Under the pieces are notes generated by a model, which saw only the letters and a program-made list of their open reading frames with translations, made no database searches and had not been told where the DNA came from. The position numbers and the translations under genes are program-made. From Lithodes maja (lineage: Eukaryota > Arthropoda > Malacostraca > Decapoda > Lithodidae), in NCBI GenBank assembly GCA_037953745.1, contig JBAKBP010001392.1, forward strand, positions 62,001-126,000: a stretch of 64,000 nt of DNA, in the 5' to 3' direction. This document shows positions 53,125 to 62,590 of the stretch, in pieces; the stretch's first letter is position 1; the number at the start of each line of letters is the position of its first letter.

Positions 53125-55089
53125 TTGCTTTCTGTCACTCGTCGCAGGCCAAGGAGCCCGGGACCTCGGGGGGACACAGCCTCACCTGCCACTCCTTCCC
53201 CACCTCGCCCACCCGCACACCGCCCACGCATCACTGGTTCCCCGCCAGATTATGTGGGGGCCACTGATGATGAAGGGCACCTCTCTGAAGACTCTGGCCA
53301 TGATTACATAGGTCCACCGTCAGGGCAAGATGACCACTCTGACGATGACTATATGGACATCGACGACCCTCGACCCATCCGCTTGGCCCGGCGTCGTGCT
53401 GCCCGTCGTGCTGCCCGCCGCCCTGGCCGACGCCCCCGCCGCCCTAGGGCGCGCGCCTCCCGAGTTGGCCCTGGGCGTGCTGGGCCACCAGCTGGAGCTC
53501 CTCGTCAGCGTAGACAAGACCCATTCTACGTTTTTCAGTGGCAAGACATAGTTGATGGGGATGGATACAACCCTGATGTGCCAGCTTTTGATGAGGTACT
53601 GGAGGGTTCAGGCATTACCCCCAATTTTCCTGCAGGCCCCAATGCTCCACCACACGAACTATTTGAGGCCTTCTTTGATGAGGAGGTGGTAGGCTATGTT
53701 GTCAAAGAGACAAATAAGCAGCACCAATTCCAGGTCCACTTTTTGGGCAAGGTGACCAAGGGCCACATGAGGCAGTGGACCCCAGTGACTCATAAAGAGT
53801 TCATGGTGTTCCTGGCACTCACCATGCTAATGCCTCATGTCAAGAAGCATAGGTTGCCTGACTATTGGATCACCAATGATCTGATTGCCACCCCTGCCTT
53901 CGGGAAATATATGGCTCGCGACCGGTACCTTGATATCCTCGCAGCGCTCCATCTTGTCACCAACCTTGACGTCCACCTCCCAGACAAGCTGTGGAAGATT
54001 AGGACGTTGTATGAGATGATGCGAGAACGCTTCACCTCCTACTTCAAGCCCTTCCGGAAGGTCGTCATTGACGAGTCTCTTGTGCTGTTCCGGGGAAAAC
54101 TCAGCTTCCGGCAGTACATCCCCTCAAAAAGACATCGCTTTGGCATAAAATTCTTTGTGCTGTGCGACTGCCAAACTGGCTATGTCCTGGACTTCCTGGT
54201 CTACAGTGGGAAGGAAGGGGACTTGCTTGTGGACCCCCTCATTGGCTTTGGCGGAGCAGTGGTGCAAGCCATGATGGACCGCTACTTCCATAAGAATCAC
54301 GTCCTCTACACGGACAATTATTACACGTCCCCCACTCTCTCACAGTACCTGCATGAGCGCAAGACGGGGACTGTAGGCACAGTACGAGGGAAAAGGAAGG
54401 GCATGCCACCTTTCCCTCCAAAGACCAAAAAAGGTGATGTATTCAAGAAGAAGTCGGGGCCCATTCTGGCTATCCACTGGCACGACCAGCGGAAGATCAA
54501 CCTCCTGACCACCATCCACAAGGGGGAAATGGTGGAGACTGGCAAGGTGGATCGCCGCACCCAGGCCAGGGTGACCAAGCCCGATGCTGTCCTGGACTAC
54601 AACATCAACATGAGGCTGGTGGACAAGTCCGACATGCAGATAGGCTTCATTGACTGCCTGCGTACCTCGTGCAGATGGTACAAAAAGTTCTTTCTGCATA
54701 TGGTGGACATGTCAGTTCTGAATGCATACAATATATACAAGCTTCGGAATGTGAACACACCCCTGAAGTTCAATAGCCTGCGGAGGTTCCAAAAGCAGGT
54801 GTTGACGGAGCTCCTGGAGAAGTATGGTACGTCACAGAGGGCAGTGGCACATCCTGGGCCCGCCGTTATCGACCGCTTGCAGTGTGCTCAATACTTGAAT
54901 AGGCACAGGCTTGGTTCCCTGCCTCAGAATGAATCAGGAAGAACACAGCAGAAGCGGTGCCATGTCTGCTACAACAGCAGGGTGAGGCCGAGGTCAGGTA
55001 AAAAGTCAACCATGGAGTGTGTGGAGTGCAAGGTGGCACTCTGTGCTTTAGAGTGCTTCTTTGATTACCACTCCAAGCTGGAGTTCTAA
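53125..55089 (+). CDS. piggyBac transposase
   Basis: It is a DDE-type transposase that excises and inserts the element at TTAA. The frame is open for at least 654 codons; the first codon here is TTG and the true start lies upstream. An acidic stretch (DDHSDDDYMDIDD) and an Arg-rich segment precede the catalytic core. The Asp triad is at codons 316 (VIDESL), 397 (YTDNYYTSP) and 500 (MRLVDKSD), with spacing like that of piggyBac family members. The C-terminus has a Cys-rich zinc domain (CHVCYNSR, CVECKVALC, CFFDYH). No internal damage is seen in the core. Confidence 0.9.
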   Translation: MLSVTRRRPRSPGPRGDTASPATPSPPRPPAHRPRITGSPPDYVGATDDEGHLSEDSGHDYIGPPSGQDDHSDDDYMDIDDPRPIRLARRRAARRAARRPGRRPRRPRARASRVGPGRAGPPAGAPRQRRQDPFYVFQWQDIVDGDGYNPDVPAFDEVLEGSGITPNFPAGPNAPPHELFEAFFDEEVVGYVVKETNKQHQFQVHFLGKVTKGHMRQWTPVTHKEFMVFLALTMLMPHVKKHRLPDYWITNDLIATPAFGKYMARDRYLDILAALHLVTNLDVHLPDKLWKIRTLYEMMRERFTSYFKPFRKVVIDESLVLFRGKLSFRQYIPSKRHRFGIKFFVLCDCQTGYVLDFLVYSGKEGDLLVDPLIGFGGAVVQAMMDRYFHKNHVLYTDNYYTSPTLSQYLHERKTGTVGTVRGKRKGMPPFPPKTKKGDVFKKKSGPILAIHWHDQRKINLLTTIHKGEMVETGKVDRRTQARVTKPDAVLDYNINMRLVDKSDMQIGFIDCLRTSCRWYKKFFLHMVDMSVLNAYNIYKLRNVNTPLKFNSLRRFQKQVLTELLEKYGTSQRAVAHPGPAVIDRLQCAQYLNRHRLGSLPQNESGRTQQKRCHVCYNSRVRPRSGKKSTMECVECKVALCALECFFDYHSKLEF

Positions 55090-55360
55090 TAATCATACTG
55101 AAATTGCCAAATAAAATGACAATATGTACACTATAATTATATATAGGCAAAAAGTGGAAGAAAACCAATTTATTGTAATACAAAAGTCATGTATTATGAG
55201 AAAATTGATACAAATACAATTACACCATAATAATATGTGAAAGTGACACATATGTATATACCAAGTGACATTCATATGATTAGAACCTATAGAAATATAT
55301 AAATCAGTGAAAAAAGACACAATAAATTGTATATAAAACTTTTACAAATCATATAACTAA

Positions 55361-56226
55361 GTGAAAGTGACACAAGACCTAATATTTGATGGCCAAAGTA
55401 TAATAAATACCTGTGATAACGAATAATCAGTGCCTAATACAACAATAACCTACCTCAATTACTAATAAAATGTACGGTATCGAGTGAAAATGAGCATTAT
55501 CAGTGACAGTGACACTCTCTAAAGCATATTTGTCAAAGTGAAAGTGACACAAGACCTAATATTTGATGGCCAAAGTATAATAAACACCTGTGATAACGAA
55601 TAATCAGTGCCTAATACAACAATAACCTACCTCAATTACTAATAAAATGTACGGTATCGAGTGAAAATGAGCATTATCAGTGACAGTGACACTCTCTAAA
55701 GCATATTTGTCAAAGTGAAAGTGACACAAGACCTAATATGTGATGGCCAAAGTATAATAAACACCTGTGATAACGAATAATCAGTGCCTAATACAACAAT
55801 AACCTACCTCAATTACTAATAAAATGTACGGTATCGAGTGAAAATGAGCATTATCAGTGACAGTGACACTCTCTAAAGCATATTTGTCAAAGTGAAAGTG
55901 ACACAAGACCTAATATTTGATGGCCAAAGTATAATAAACACCTGTGATAACGAATAATCAGTGCCTAATACAACAATAACCTACCTCAATTACTAATAAA
56001 ATGTACGGTATCGAGTGAAAATGAGCATTATCAGGGACAGTCACACTCTCTAAAGCATATTTGTCAAAGTGAAAGTGACACAAGACCTAATATTTGATGG
56101 CCAAAGTATAATAAACACCTGTGATAACGAATAATCAGTGCCTAATACAACAATAACCTACCTCAATTACTAATAAAATGTACGGTATCGAGTGAAAATG
56201 AGCATTATCAGTGACAGTGATACCCT
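55361..56226. repeat. 177-bp minisatellite, about 4.9 copies
   Basis: Units start at 55361, 55538, 55715, 55892 and 56069, always 177 bp apart, each with GTGAAAGTGACACAAG, ATGTACGGTATCGAGTG and CAGTGACAGTGACAC. Units differ at only a few bases. The array lies downstream of the transposase, inside the transposon. Confidence 0.93.
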
Positions 56227-56632
56227 AATAAACATATTTTATATAATTGGCCTCAAAATAACTAGAAAATATCAAATAAACATCACATTCTCAATATCAA
56301 ACACTAAAATCGTCTAAGGGAGATAAATACTTTGGCGCGACGAGCGGCTAGGTGCGTCGTAGCCATGGCCGGGGCGACGCGTTCGAACGCGGGAAGAATT
56401 TGCCGCATAAAAGCACTCGTCTTCCCGCGCTCACCATTATGCAACCAGAGGGGCTAGAGACCTCTACTCAACGCCATTCGACAGACGAAGGTTTGTGGAA
56501 CATTATTCTTTTTTATTCACAACATTACATGCCATATTCATTGACTTACAGAGTAGTTAACATAGGCCAAAGATCGTCAAAACACCCGGTACCGCAGCAC
56601 AGTCGCGAGCTATAGCCCCCGGGGCTGGAGGG
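56227..56632. other. piggyBac right-end non-coding region
   Basis: A GC-rich part (56330-56430, with GGGCGACGCG and GTTCGAACGCG) runs to the terminal repeat. No gene is visible. Confidence 0.5.
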
Positions 56633-56779
56633 TTAAGCGACCATCGGTCTTCTCGATCGTTCATCTGGCATACATTTCCACACTAATTACATCTCTAAAA
56701 TATGTTAGTGTTCTCTATAATCATGCGTACAAATTATATAAATTATACAGAGGGTTGTTCAACTTCAACATGAATGGTG

Positions 56780-57180
56780 ATGGGCTGGTCTATCAGAGTG
56801 AGAACTGAGCGATCTCTGCCATACCCATAGCTTACTCTGACTGTTCCTTTTACTCATATATTTTCTAGATCTCAAGTGACGGCGTCTCTTGCGTGGATTG
56901 ACCTAATCTACCAAGATTGGAAGCCAAAGCGTCACATCTTTCCTTTGCCCCTCAACTTTCTCTTCGTAATTGCTGAGGGGCACAGGGCCCTGGGTGGGGC
57001 TTTGGTTTCCCGGGCGTTTCCGCACCCTCCTCAGCTCCCCGCCATGGAGTGGCTTCGGTCACCCAGGCTTTATTGTGGTCGGCAAGGAGGGTTCTGTGGG
57101 GGCGCTCGGTTGTGGCCTTGGCCTTGCTCGGGCCTTGGGGCTGTTCGGCCAGGCAGCTTGGGGAAAAACAACAACAAAAA
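56780..57180 (+). repeat. SINE-like dispersed repeat with (CAA)-rich tail
   Basis: It is the inverted twin of 50284-50625, extended by CTTGGGGCTGTTCGGCCAGG and a CAACAACAAAAAC tail. The fragment at 23286-23370 is the same end in the other orientation. Confidence 0.7.
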
Positions 57181-57635
57181 CAAACTTCAACATGTCACTC
57201 GTACACAGGATAAATTAGATAAAATCAAGAGGCGGAATAAACCTCAAACAAACAATCGTCCTAAAAGTATGGTAAAGAGTTAGCTTGAACACATATAGGT
57301 CTAAGTTTATAATAACACGGGATGATTGTACAGTAACTGGTAAATAAAAGAGGAAGCGGTAGCTTCACAAAATTATACAAAGAGTTTGAAAGACAAGGAA
57401 CTCTAAAGCATAAATGCAACTCTTAACTCTGGAATAAAATATACTAGGCCTATAATGCCTAAGTCTCAATGATATGATATACGTAAACCCAGATAGGCCT
57501 AAGCGGCAGGAACTCTCGGTTGACGTGTAGAGTGTATGTTAAAATAAGGTGGCAATGTTATATCTATAGGGCCTTATTTCCTCTTCAGGTGGTCACGGGA
57601 CTCGGGAGCCTGGGCCCGAGGATATATCAATATAT
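57181..57635. other. Unassigned spacer
   Basis: AT-rich sequence without a coding frame or clear repeat. Confidence 0.4.
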
Positions 57636-57890
57636 TTCTTACAGTTTCTTACAGTAGATCCTCTGGAAAAAGGCAAACTAGGCCTATGTATCCAGCTCAG
57701 TGCCAGTACAGTACTTGCACTGCTGCGGTCGTTCACGGTGTTGGCGGCGGCGGTTGCAGACATAACATTTTTACTATTCTGTATTTTTGCTTTATAATCA
57801 AACTTCAAATCTTGTCTTCCCCATGCTTTATCAAGATTACTTTCAAACTTCCTTATTGATTCGGAATCGACTACAATCGCTAATGTCTTC
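57636..57890 (-). mobile_element. CR1-like LINE 3' fragment
   Basis: On the minus strand it encodes VVDSESIRKFESNLDKAWG, and ends in the decamer repeat (ACTGTAAGAA)n. It matches the end of the LINE at 20519-21258. Only the last 80 or so codons remain. Confidence 0.8.
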
Positions 57891-57892
57891 AA

Positions 57893-58085
57893 ATTATAGC
57901 CCTCCCCACTATCGGGGAGTGTCTCAACATCGATCGAAAATGGGGAAAATAGGTTTTTCCGAGATTTCTATTTAGGCCTAATTACAAACTCTATATATTG
58001 ATGCAAATGAACACAAGACTATTAACAAAACACTCGGAAAATTTGTGGTATTTTAATAAAAAAAATTCCTTACATTTTGTGTAAG
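57893..58085. repeat. Inverted repeat arm paired with 59745-59945
   Basis: Landmarks are GTCTCAACATCGATC and GCATCAATATATAG-type sequence, present in reverse complement at 59745-59945. The two arms flank about 1.65 kb. Confidence 0.65.
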
Positions 58086-59364
58086 CCTAGGCCTATTGTA
58101 TGTTAATACTATTCAGTCTTTTTCAGATAATAAGATTATCTGAGTAGGCCTAATTGCTTAGCCTATCAATTAATCAACTGTCAGTTCAACGAACGTAGCA
58201 CTAATTGTAAAGTGAACTTAGTGAAGTTGAGTAGCATTACGATAATTGGCCTCGTTTTACACCTTGATATAGCCTATGATGATGACATGTCATGGGGGAG
58301 TGAGGGGGGCTTTGCCCCCTTCAACATATTATTGCATCCAAAGGCAGTCAAAATAGACGGGAACATGAATCATGATGGCAAGCGTCCGACGCCGCTCCAC
58401 GTAGGCTAGTGTAAACAAGGTTGGAGGTAGCCTACGCCCAAATTGATAATAGGCCTATTCAAGACCTCGGTAAATTGATACGGTGTGACAGTCACGAGTT
58501 TTAGCATGTGTTTTGTCTTTTTTTGCATTTTTTCTTTGATATACAGTGTTGTTTTATACCAAGGACTGTCGCAAATGAGTATTTACCCATTATCCAACAA
58601 TCTAAAAACACGGCCCCCACTAGTGGGGAGGGCTATGAAGATCAGGGAAATTGCGGGGTAAAAGGGGCAAAATAGGCCTAGGGGGCATTTTTCAAACTAA
58701 AAAAACCCAGTAATTGAATTTTGAAAGTTGGCTCTAGTTTTCATGTCCATTAAACCCCAAAATTTGAAAACCCGAGCCAACATTTGCCAAAACTTGGCTC
58801 GGGTTTAGCGATTTTTTTAAGTAAAAAAAACAGTAACCTAACCTAGAACGTTGGATACAAGAATAACCCTTACCTACCAGCTAGTATGTGTCCCTAGTTT
58901 ATCCCATACCTACCAGCTGATCCCTTGTCATTAACCTAACTAAGAAACCTAACCTAACCTAAAAGTAATACAGTACGTGGATAGCGGGAAAAGTGTAATC
59001 CGGCAGAGAGAACATAAACAAAGTGACAGTGGCTTTGTGCAGTGGGGACTCTGAAAATGTTATAGGGGAGGGAAAATAAAATGTACGCAATTACCAAAGC
59101 AGCACTGGATCTCGCAACTGTAAGGTCCCCCGAGTAAGGTAGGAGGGGAAAAAAAAATCTATAAAGCAGAAATCCCGTAACACAGGACTTGTCATTATGC
59201 AGACAAGACTCTGTGTTTTACCCTATATCTCCCTTATAATACATTTGCGAAGGAAAGGACATATATAGGACTGAAGACTATTATATAACATACCTATAGG
59301 CTACACAAACATCGATGGGGCTTGTAACTGTCACACCGTAAAATCTTACCAAGACCTCTTTCGC
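58086..59364. other. Unassigned spacer with repeat fragments
   Basis: It includes a third copy of the 210-bp dispersed repeat (58265-58420) and short AACCTAACCT tracts near 58940. No gene is visible. Confidence 0.45.
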
Positions 59365-59530
59365 AGCCCTATTAGAAATAATTTATTAGGGAAAATAGGG
59401 ACCAATAGACTCGCCATATTTTTCTCATTATAGTCCGCATGGAGGAATTTCGTTATCGACACTTGAAAAAACCCGATTAGGTCCTACACCGAAAAATAAC
59501 ACAAAAATTATGTCCCGAACGTAAACAAAG
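59365..59530. repeat. GGGAAAATAGGGACC dispersed repeat
   Basis: About 165 bp with TTATTAGGGAAAATAGGGAC, TATAGTCCGCATGGAGGAAT and CACTTGAAAAAACCCGATTA recur nearly unchanged at 60380-60545 and 22606-22780, and inverted at about 7360-7470. Four copies, non-coding. Confidence 0.8.
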
Positions 59531-59744
59531 CATTGCACCCAATGAATCCTTCGACCTGGGTCCTCTTCTTCTTGTTTTGAAAGATGCGGTGAGTGCGATT
59601 CACCCAATAAATGGCTTGAACGTTACTCACAAAAACGATATTATATTATACAGTATTATATTAAAGCCTAGGCCTATTAGGGTTAGGTTAGGTTAGGTTA
59701 ATCTAATCTAATCTAATATAATATTTGGATTTTTTTTATTTTAG

Positions 59745-59945
59745 GCTAATAGCCTACCACAAATTTTCCTAGTGTTTTTTATAGCCTAAAAGAAATTGTT
59801 CATTTGCATCAATATATAGTGTTTGTAATTACAGTACTGTAATTAGAAATCTCGGGAAAACCTATTTTCCCCATTAGGCCTATTGATCGATGTTGAGACA
59901 CGCCCCCGATAGTGATTTGAAAAGACATTAGCCTATTGCCTAACC
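59745..59945. repeat. Inverted repeat arm paired with 57893-58085
   Basis: It is the reverse complement of the left arm, with small differences. It is followed by CCTAACC-type tracts and the GGGGGCTGCTGCCCCCAC hairpin of the TTAGG-bearing dispersed repeat. Confidence 0.65.
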
Positions 59946-60129
59946 TAACAACCTTACCTAACCTAACCTAACCTAGTATTATGGGTGGGGGCTGCTGCCC
60001 CCACACCCCCGCTGGTTGAGTACTAATCCCTTAGTAAAAAACAAAAAAACAAATTGGCTGTCGATTATACGAAGGTGAAAGAAAGTCGATGAAGTCTACG
60101 GTGTTTACTCTGCAATCTTCAGCTTTGAT

Positions 60130-60370
60130 TGTACATTGATAACGGGAAAGTACCGTATTGACAACCTTCTTACGAAAATTAAATTTGAATACCACACTTT
60201 TAGCCTATACTGTATTAGGTTTTTCCAAGGATTTAACACATTTTCATATGATCTTTAGAGCTATCAATAACTGGAAGTACCGTATTGACAACCTTGTTAC
60301 GAAAAAGACATTTTAGTACCATACTTTTTATTAGGTTTTGCCGAGGGTTAAAACAAATTTTCGATAATAT
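60130..60370. repeat. Imperfect tandem duplication
   Basis: Two units of about 120 bp share AAGTACCGTATTGACAACCT, TTACGAAAA and TATTAGGTTTT. Confidence 0.65.
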
Positions 60371-60676
60371 TCAAGACCTCTTTTGCAGCCCTATTAGAAA
60401 TAATTTATTAGGGAAAATAGGGACCAATAGACTCGCCATATTTTTCTCATTATAGTCCGCATGGAGGAATTTCGTTATCGACACTTGAAAAAACCCGATT
60501 ACACCGAAAAATAACACAAAAATAATGTCCCGAACGTAAACAATGCATTCTTCTTCTTCGTCTTCTTCTATCGAACCCGCCCGCAGACCGTGTAGATCTA
60601 CAGGACTGACCTTTAAATCGGTACTGGCTCAGAAACGTTAGTAGGAGGGAAAGTTTAGAGTAGAAGGATAGTTTAA

Positions 60677-61114
60677 CCCGTACAGCCCCAGCGACGCGCC
60701 TGACGTGTCGGCGATGTATGTGACGCACAGCCCCAGTGACGCACCTGGCGCGTCACCCTAATTGCGCCGACCGTAACCTCAGGTGTGGCCACTCAAGAGG
60801 GCTCAGATTTGTATGGGAACTGTGTACGTATCCCACGCGACCGTGCCGATGGTTGAAAACTCTCAAAGTCCACGTGCGTGCGCGTGAGCGCGTAATAACC
60901 TGTTTTTTTGGGGTAATTGCCTTCAATTTTTTACTCTTGTAAAATACGTTTTCGGGGGCTCTGTAGGACCATTCTTTAAGCTTTTTGAGCGGTTTTTCGT
61001 GGTTTTTCCTTCATTCCTAACCCATTCGCTATTGTTTCTGGAATAAATCCATTTTTTGAAAACCGGCCGGGTTCTGCTGAACAAACATTACAAAACTAGC
61101 CGGGGCTGGACGGG
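60677..61114. mobile_element. piggyBac-type MITE
   Basis: A 438-bp element is flanked by TTAA (60673-60676 and 61115-61118). Its ends, CCCGTACAGCCCC and GGGGCTGGACGGG, resemble the termini of the full piggyBac at 52000-56632. It contains two GCCCCAG(C/T)GACGC direct repeats near the left end and no transposase. Confidence 0.82.
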
Positions 61115-61124
61115 TTAAGGGACA

Positions 61125-61872
61125 GTTTTTTTTTCTTTTCTTTTTTATAAACCCCCCCCTCACTTCCTCCTCCGCTCCCCCCCCCCCCCCCCCCTACCCA
61201 TTTCTCTTCCTCCACATTTTCTCCAACATCCTCTTCACCATCTCCATGTCTTGTGTTTCCATCTCCTGTGTTAACCCCAATAGCGCCTCTACCCCTCTAT
61301 CTTCTCTCTGCTTAATCTCCTCCCACCCCCTCTCCCCAACTCTATTCCTCATGTACCCCTCCAACTCGTCTCTCTCCTCATTATATCTTGTACATTCCGT
61401 TACTATGTGCCCTACATCCTCCACTATTGGGTCTCCTCCCATTTCACATTGATTGCAGTGCGGTCCCACTCCATTCCATCTCCTTGTTCTCTCATTCGTC
61501 TCTAGCGATCCTGTCCTTGCTTTAAACAGTAGTTTCGATCCCCATCCTCCATCATAGAATAGTTCTCTAGCTGGTTTTTCCTTCTCTCTGTAATATGCCA
61601 GCGTGGCTTTATTTTCTACCCCCTCCCTCCACTTTCTTCTCCCCTCCTCCTTTATCCTTTTCTCTATCTCTCTGACACATCCCCTCCCATTTTCTAGTAT
61701 GACCCACTCCTCACTCCCATTTCGTTTTCTAAATTCCCCTCCCACACGGTCCTGTTTTATATTTATCCTCCCCAATCTTCTTTTGCACTCTCTGTTCCAT
61801 TTACTTTGCTCGCTCGCCCATCTGTATACCTTCCCCGGCCACCTAGGGTACGAGTACCAATGCAGACGCAAA
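61125..61872 (-). mobile_element. LINE 3' fragment with A-rich tail
   Basis: The minus strand encodes 225 codons (61871-61194) of a LINE C-terminal region, then a G-rich 3' UTR (poly-C on the plus strand, 61176-61194) and an A-rich tail (T-rich at 61127-61150). A CCHC-like array, CNQCEMGGDPIVEDVGHIV followed by TEC, is typical of LINE ORF2 C-termini. The RT domain is absent. The clade is not certain. Confidence 0.75.
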
Positions 61873-61919
61873 AATGGGCACTTTTTTTTTTTTTTTATCG
61901 AGTTGCTTCTGTCAACCTT

Positions 61920-62487
61920 CTGTCAGGGGAGGTGTGGTGGAGTGGTCTTGCCACTGACCTGGTAATCCAAAGGTCCCGGGTTCAAATCCTGATGTATCAA
62001 TGGGAAGATATTATTGGGATGGAATTTGTGCTGTACCTGGTATCAGTGCATTACCACAAGCCCACCGAAACGTCAATAAAATACCCTCATTGTTCCCTGA
62101 TTAAATAGCACTGTATGAATATTCCCATATTCAAAATATGCTATAGGGGTGCAATGCCTGGTGAGATATCTGCTCAACAGGTGGCGTTGTGTGTGTGTGT
62201 GTGTGTAAGTGTGAGAGTCCGAGTGTAGGGGGTGAGACAGTGAAGCACGGGAACGAGGTGGCTTCAGAGATGGGGTCGTTTCGGGCCATGAGTGAGCACC
62301 GTGCCTCATGTGAAGGCAAGATGGCAGGTGCTCGTTGTACTCTACGTGCTTCACATGTCTCACTCCCTAGACAGGAACAAGACCTCACAGGCTTCACTGT
62401 TCATTGTAAAGCGGTGAATGATAAGGCTCTCAGCCTATGCCCGAGAGGAAGTAAGTTGGAATATAGAAAAAAAAAAAAAAAAAAAAA
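61920..62487 (+). mobile_element. tRNA-headed SINE with poly-A tail, copy 2
   Basis: It is the same family as 50826-51382. Box A lies around GGTGTGGTGGAGTGGTCTTG and box B is GGTCCCGGGTTCAAATCC. Body differences include a (GT)n expansion near 62185. It ends in about 22 A residues. Confidence 0.85.
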
Positions 62488-62590
62488 AAAAACTGTAACA
62501 GATTGAAAATTGGGGGTAAGGGGGATATATAGCAAAAAGGCTATATTTTTAAAGCAAATCAACAATTTTCTTGTATCTCTTATTCTTTAA

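Larger units (their letters stand above)
52000..56632 (+). mobile_element. piggyBac-like DNA transposon, both ends present
   Basis: TTAA at 51996-51999 and 56633-56636 flank terminal repeats CCCCTCCAACCCGG and CCGGGGCTGGAGGG. Two direct repeats with CGGATGG and CTCTTGAACGCCCAT (52011-52034 and 52055-52078) lie just inside the left end and may bind transposase. The transposase catalytic domain is intact. A 177-bp minisatellite fills much of the 3' part. Confidence 0.88.

Noticed and set aside
53125..55089. A domesticated, host-serving piggyBac gene.
   Set aside because: It still sits between matching terminal repeats and TTAA duplications, so a resident transposon is the simpler reading.
55361..56226. 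A CRISPR-like array.
   Set aside because: The 177-bp units repeat end to end without unique spacers, in a eukaryotic transposon.
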